A stretch of 7,354 bases of DNA, from the NCBI GenBank assembly GCA_003165495.1, contig PMMB01000269.1, positions 1 to 7,354 on the forward strand. The letters are read 5' to 3'. Both the position numbers and the translations under genes were made by a program. Of the stretch, positions 6,100 through 7,354 are shown piece after piece. A model generated the notes under the pieces. It had not been told where the DNA came from, ran no database searches, and saw only the letters and a program-made list of their open reading frames with translations. The stretch's first letter is position 1. Each line of letters begins with the position of its first letter. The stretch comes from Gammaproteobacteria bacterium (GTDB lineage: Bacteria > Pseudomonadota > Gammaproteobacteria > Steroidobacterales > Steroidobacteraceae).

Positions 6100-6486
6100 G
6101 TGGCTATTCGAATCGTTCGTCTAGGCACCGACCGCCTCCCCGAAGAAGGTCTTCGTATTGGCACCGTGAGGCGCCCACCTCGAGGCATTCCTAAGACGGA
6201 GTATGCCTCAAAAAACTTTTTTGATGTCTGGCTACCGACGCTTGCGCCAAGTCCGGAATCGGTCAAACAGGCGCTGCTGGCTCGATCGGAACGGGACTGG
6301 AATCGCTTCGTGAAAAAGTACCGTAGCGAAATGGCCGCTACTAACGAGAGGGCTACGCTGGATATTCTCGCGGCTTTGTCTCATCAGGCCGACTTCTCGG
6401 TTGGCTGCTATTGCGCCGATGAATCCCGTTGCCATCGCTCAGTGTTACGGGAGCTCCTCCTCGAGCGCGGCGCACAAGTGAAGTAG
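6100..6486 (+). CDS. DUF488 family protein
   Basis: This is a cytoplasmic protein of 128 residues belonging to DUF488, a widespread small-protein family without a settled biochemical role. Diagnostic is the C-terminal cysteine-rich motif: VGCYCADESRCHRSVLRELL at 101-120, with C103, C105, C111, H112 and R113. These could form a metal site or a reactive pocket, which is inference. Earlier conserved-looking segments are IRIVRLGTDR (3-12), YASKNFFDVWLPTLAPS (35-51) and DWNRFVKKYRSEM (66-78). GTG 6100 is chosen because of a strong GAGAGG site and because residues upstream of it (from 5944) are unlike the family and would run antisense through the start of the neighbouring gene. It is divergent from the unknown 181-residue protein and convergent with the dehalogenase gene. 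Confidence 0.88.
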   Translation: MAIRIVRLGTDRLPEEGLRIGTVRRPPRGIPKTEYASKNFFDVWLPTLAPSPESVKQALLARSERDWNRFVKKYRSEMAATNERATLDILAALSHQADFSVGCYCADESRCHRSVLRELLLERGAQVK

Positions 6487-6492
6487 CCTTGC

Positions 6493-6511
6493 GTGAGTGG
6501 CTGCCACTCAC
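6493..6511. terminator. Strong hairpin between convergent genes
   Basis: GTGAGTGG (6493-6500) and CCACTCAC (6504-6511) form a perfect 8-base stem around CTG; counted differently it is a 9-base inverted repeat about a single T. It begins just after the DUF488 stop and covers the dehalogenase stop codon (6508-6510), so it would be at the end of both transcripts. There is no T-run on either strand, so it fits a transcript-end stabiliser or an imperfect bidirectional terminator better than a classical intrinsic terminator. Confidence 0.6.
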
Positions 6512-7224
6512 CCCAAACCAAGGAAGCCAAATAAATCATTCATGTTGCGTGCCTCTCCGGTCGGCAAAACGCCCAAGCGTTCTACAGGATCACCCGCCCG
6601 ATTTACCCAAAACGTCCGATAGCCGAACCATGTCGCACAACAGGCATCCCAGCCGTTTGAGGAGACGAAAACAAGATGTCCTGCGGGACAATCGAACGCC
6701 TCGATGCCGAGCTGATAGACCTCTGGCGCGGTCTTGAATTTGTGCACCTGGTCAGCGCTCAGAATATATGTGAATAGTTCGGACATGCCGGCGTAGGCAA
6801 TGGCGCTCCCCAACATCTCTGGACTTCCGTTCGACAGTATCGCGAGCGGGATTCCGTGCGCGCGAAGCCGCTGGAGCGCTGGGAGTACGTCAGGATACGC
6901 CGGCAGGCGAACATATTCGCCCAGCAGGCGCTGACACTTTTCCTCAGAAAGATCCAGTCGCAACCGCGCACAGGAATGAAGTAGTGCATCTTTGGTGATA
7001 GTCAAAAAATCGACGTACCTATCGCACAGGGTGCGCAATCTCGAGTAATCAATTTGCTTCTCCCGCCATAAAGTCGCCAGAGCGGCGCCGTGCCGCGGAA
7101 ACAATTCCTCGGCGAGAGAGCCAAGGGAATAAACGTCAAACAGCGTCCCATAGGCATCAAAAAGAATGCCACTCAGACGGTGACCGGGCGCGTCGCGGTC
7201 TACGGCAGAACGGTTACCTGCCAA
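6508..7224 (-). CDS. L-2-haloacid dehalogenase, HAD superfamily (type II)
   Basis: This cytoplasmic enzyme is expected to hydrolyse L-2-haloalkanoic acids to D-2-hydroxy acids through an aspartyl ester. From TTG 7224 it has 238 residues, slightly longer than the usual 220-230. Recalling the active site of Pseudomonas L-DEX YL, every key residue falls at a constant offset of 13: D23 (nucleophile, FDAYGTLFDV), T27, R54, S131-N132 (LSNGSP), K164, Y170, S188, N190 and D193 (SSNGWDA). The residue after K164 is T rather than the usual P. A full set, including R54, favours true dehalogenase activity over a generic phosphatase. GGAG four bases before TTG 7224 supports this start; TTG 7239 is also in frame, and CTG 7176 would give a more typical N-terminus. 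Its start overlaps the end of the superoxide dismutase gene, implying an operon and coupled translation. Confidence 0.9.
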   Translation of the reverse strand: MAGNRSAVDRDAPGHRLSGILFDAYGTLFDVYSLGSLAEELFPRHGAALATLWREKQIDYSRLRTLCDRYVDFLTITKDALLHSCARLRLDLSEEKCQRLLGEYVRLPAYPDVLPALQRLRAHGIPLAILSNGSPEMLGSAIAYAGMSELFTYILSADQVHKFKTAPEVYQLGIEAFDCPAGHLVFVSSNGWDACCATWFGYRTFWVNRAGDPVERLGVLPTGEARNMNDLFGFLGLG

Positions 7225-7354
7225 GATTCTCCGCCGCAAATTCCCAATTAACGAGCTTGTCGAGCACGGCGTTCACGTAGTCGACGCGTCGATTCTGGTA
7301 GTCGAGATAGTAAGCGTGCTCCCATACGTCGATCGTCAACAGAGCTTTTGACCC
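7214..7354 (-). CDS. Fe/Mn superoxide dismutase, C-terminal 46 residues (cut by window edge)
   Basis: Superoxide dismutase converts superoxide to oxygen and hydrogen peroxide in the cytoplasm. Only the last 46 codons and the stop (7214-7216) are present; the frame is open to the edge, where the 5' part is lost. The fragment begins GSKALLTIDVWEHAYYLDYQ and carries the family signature DVWEHAYY, with the last two metal ligands as D9 and H13 of the fragment (about D160 and H164 in a full protein). It ends LVNWEFAAENLGR, the usual C-terminus of this family. Iron or manganese use cannot be decided from this part. The last 11 bases overlap the chosen start of the dehalogenase gene. Confidence 0.95.
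   Translation of the reverse strand, partial: GSKALLTIDVWEHAYYLDYQNRRVDYVNAVLDKLVNWEFAAENLGR

Noticed and set aside
6208..6224. A6-C-T6 palindrome inside the DUF488 gene, a possible slippery site or terminator
   Set aside because: It simply encodes the SKNFFD peptide, which looks like part of the conserved family sequence, and the frame continues normally after it.
1..7354. CRISPR array, tRNA, rRNA, insertion sequence, phage integration site or toxin-antitoxin pair
   Set aside because: No regularly spaced repeats, cloverleaf-like sequence, transposase or integrase motifs, long terminal repeats or small paired toxin-like genes were seen on either strand.

Overview
The window is a GC-rich bacterial chromosomal segment with nine genes, one of them cut by the right edge. 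It has no tRNA or rRNA, no transposase or integrase, no insertion-sequence ends and no CRISPR array. The gene families (TetR/SDR pair, y4iL-type catalase-like protein, CHRD protein, Fe/Mn superoxide dismutase, L-2-haloacid dehalogenase, DUF488) and strong Shine-Dalgarno sites suggest a Pseudomonadota-like organism. That is inferred from general family resemblance; I cannot name a genus.

Layout. The first 127 bases are strikingly AT-rich, hold no gene, and carry a candidate promoter/operator. A TetR-family repressor (128-730, +) is followed after 12 bases by a classical short-chain dehydrogenase (743-1678, +), forming a probable two-gene operon. After a 198-base gap comes a catalase-like heme protein with a lipobox but an odd start (1877-3001, +). 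Next is a divergent cis-prenyltransferase (UppS-family) protein with altered active-site residues (3193-3849, +). A secreted CHRD-domain protein (3985-4413, -) and a secreted metallo-beta-lactamase-fold hydrolase (4540-5490, +) are transcribed divergently. A protein of unknown function (5508-6053, -) and a DUF488 protein (6100-6486, +) form a second divergent pair, separated by only 46 bases. The right end holds an L-2-haloacid dehalogenase (6508-7224, -) whose start overlaps the 3' end of a superoxide dismutase gene (7214 to the edge, -).

How the genes fit together. The repressor probably controls itself and the dehydrogenase. From 1877 to 5490 the genes lean towards the cell envelope: a probable lipoprotein, a prenyltransferase-like enzyme and two proteins with signal peptides. 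Two proteins concern reactive oxygen (catalase-like and SOD), but they are about 4 kb apart on opposite strands, so joint action is only a guess. SOD and the dehalogenase are very likely co-transcribed and translationally coupled.

I see no clear-cut new multi-gene system. The items most worth attention are the UppS-like enzyme with changed catalytic residues, the unexplained start of the catalase-like gene, the unknown 181-residue protein, and a near-perfect hairpin between two convergent genes.
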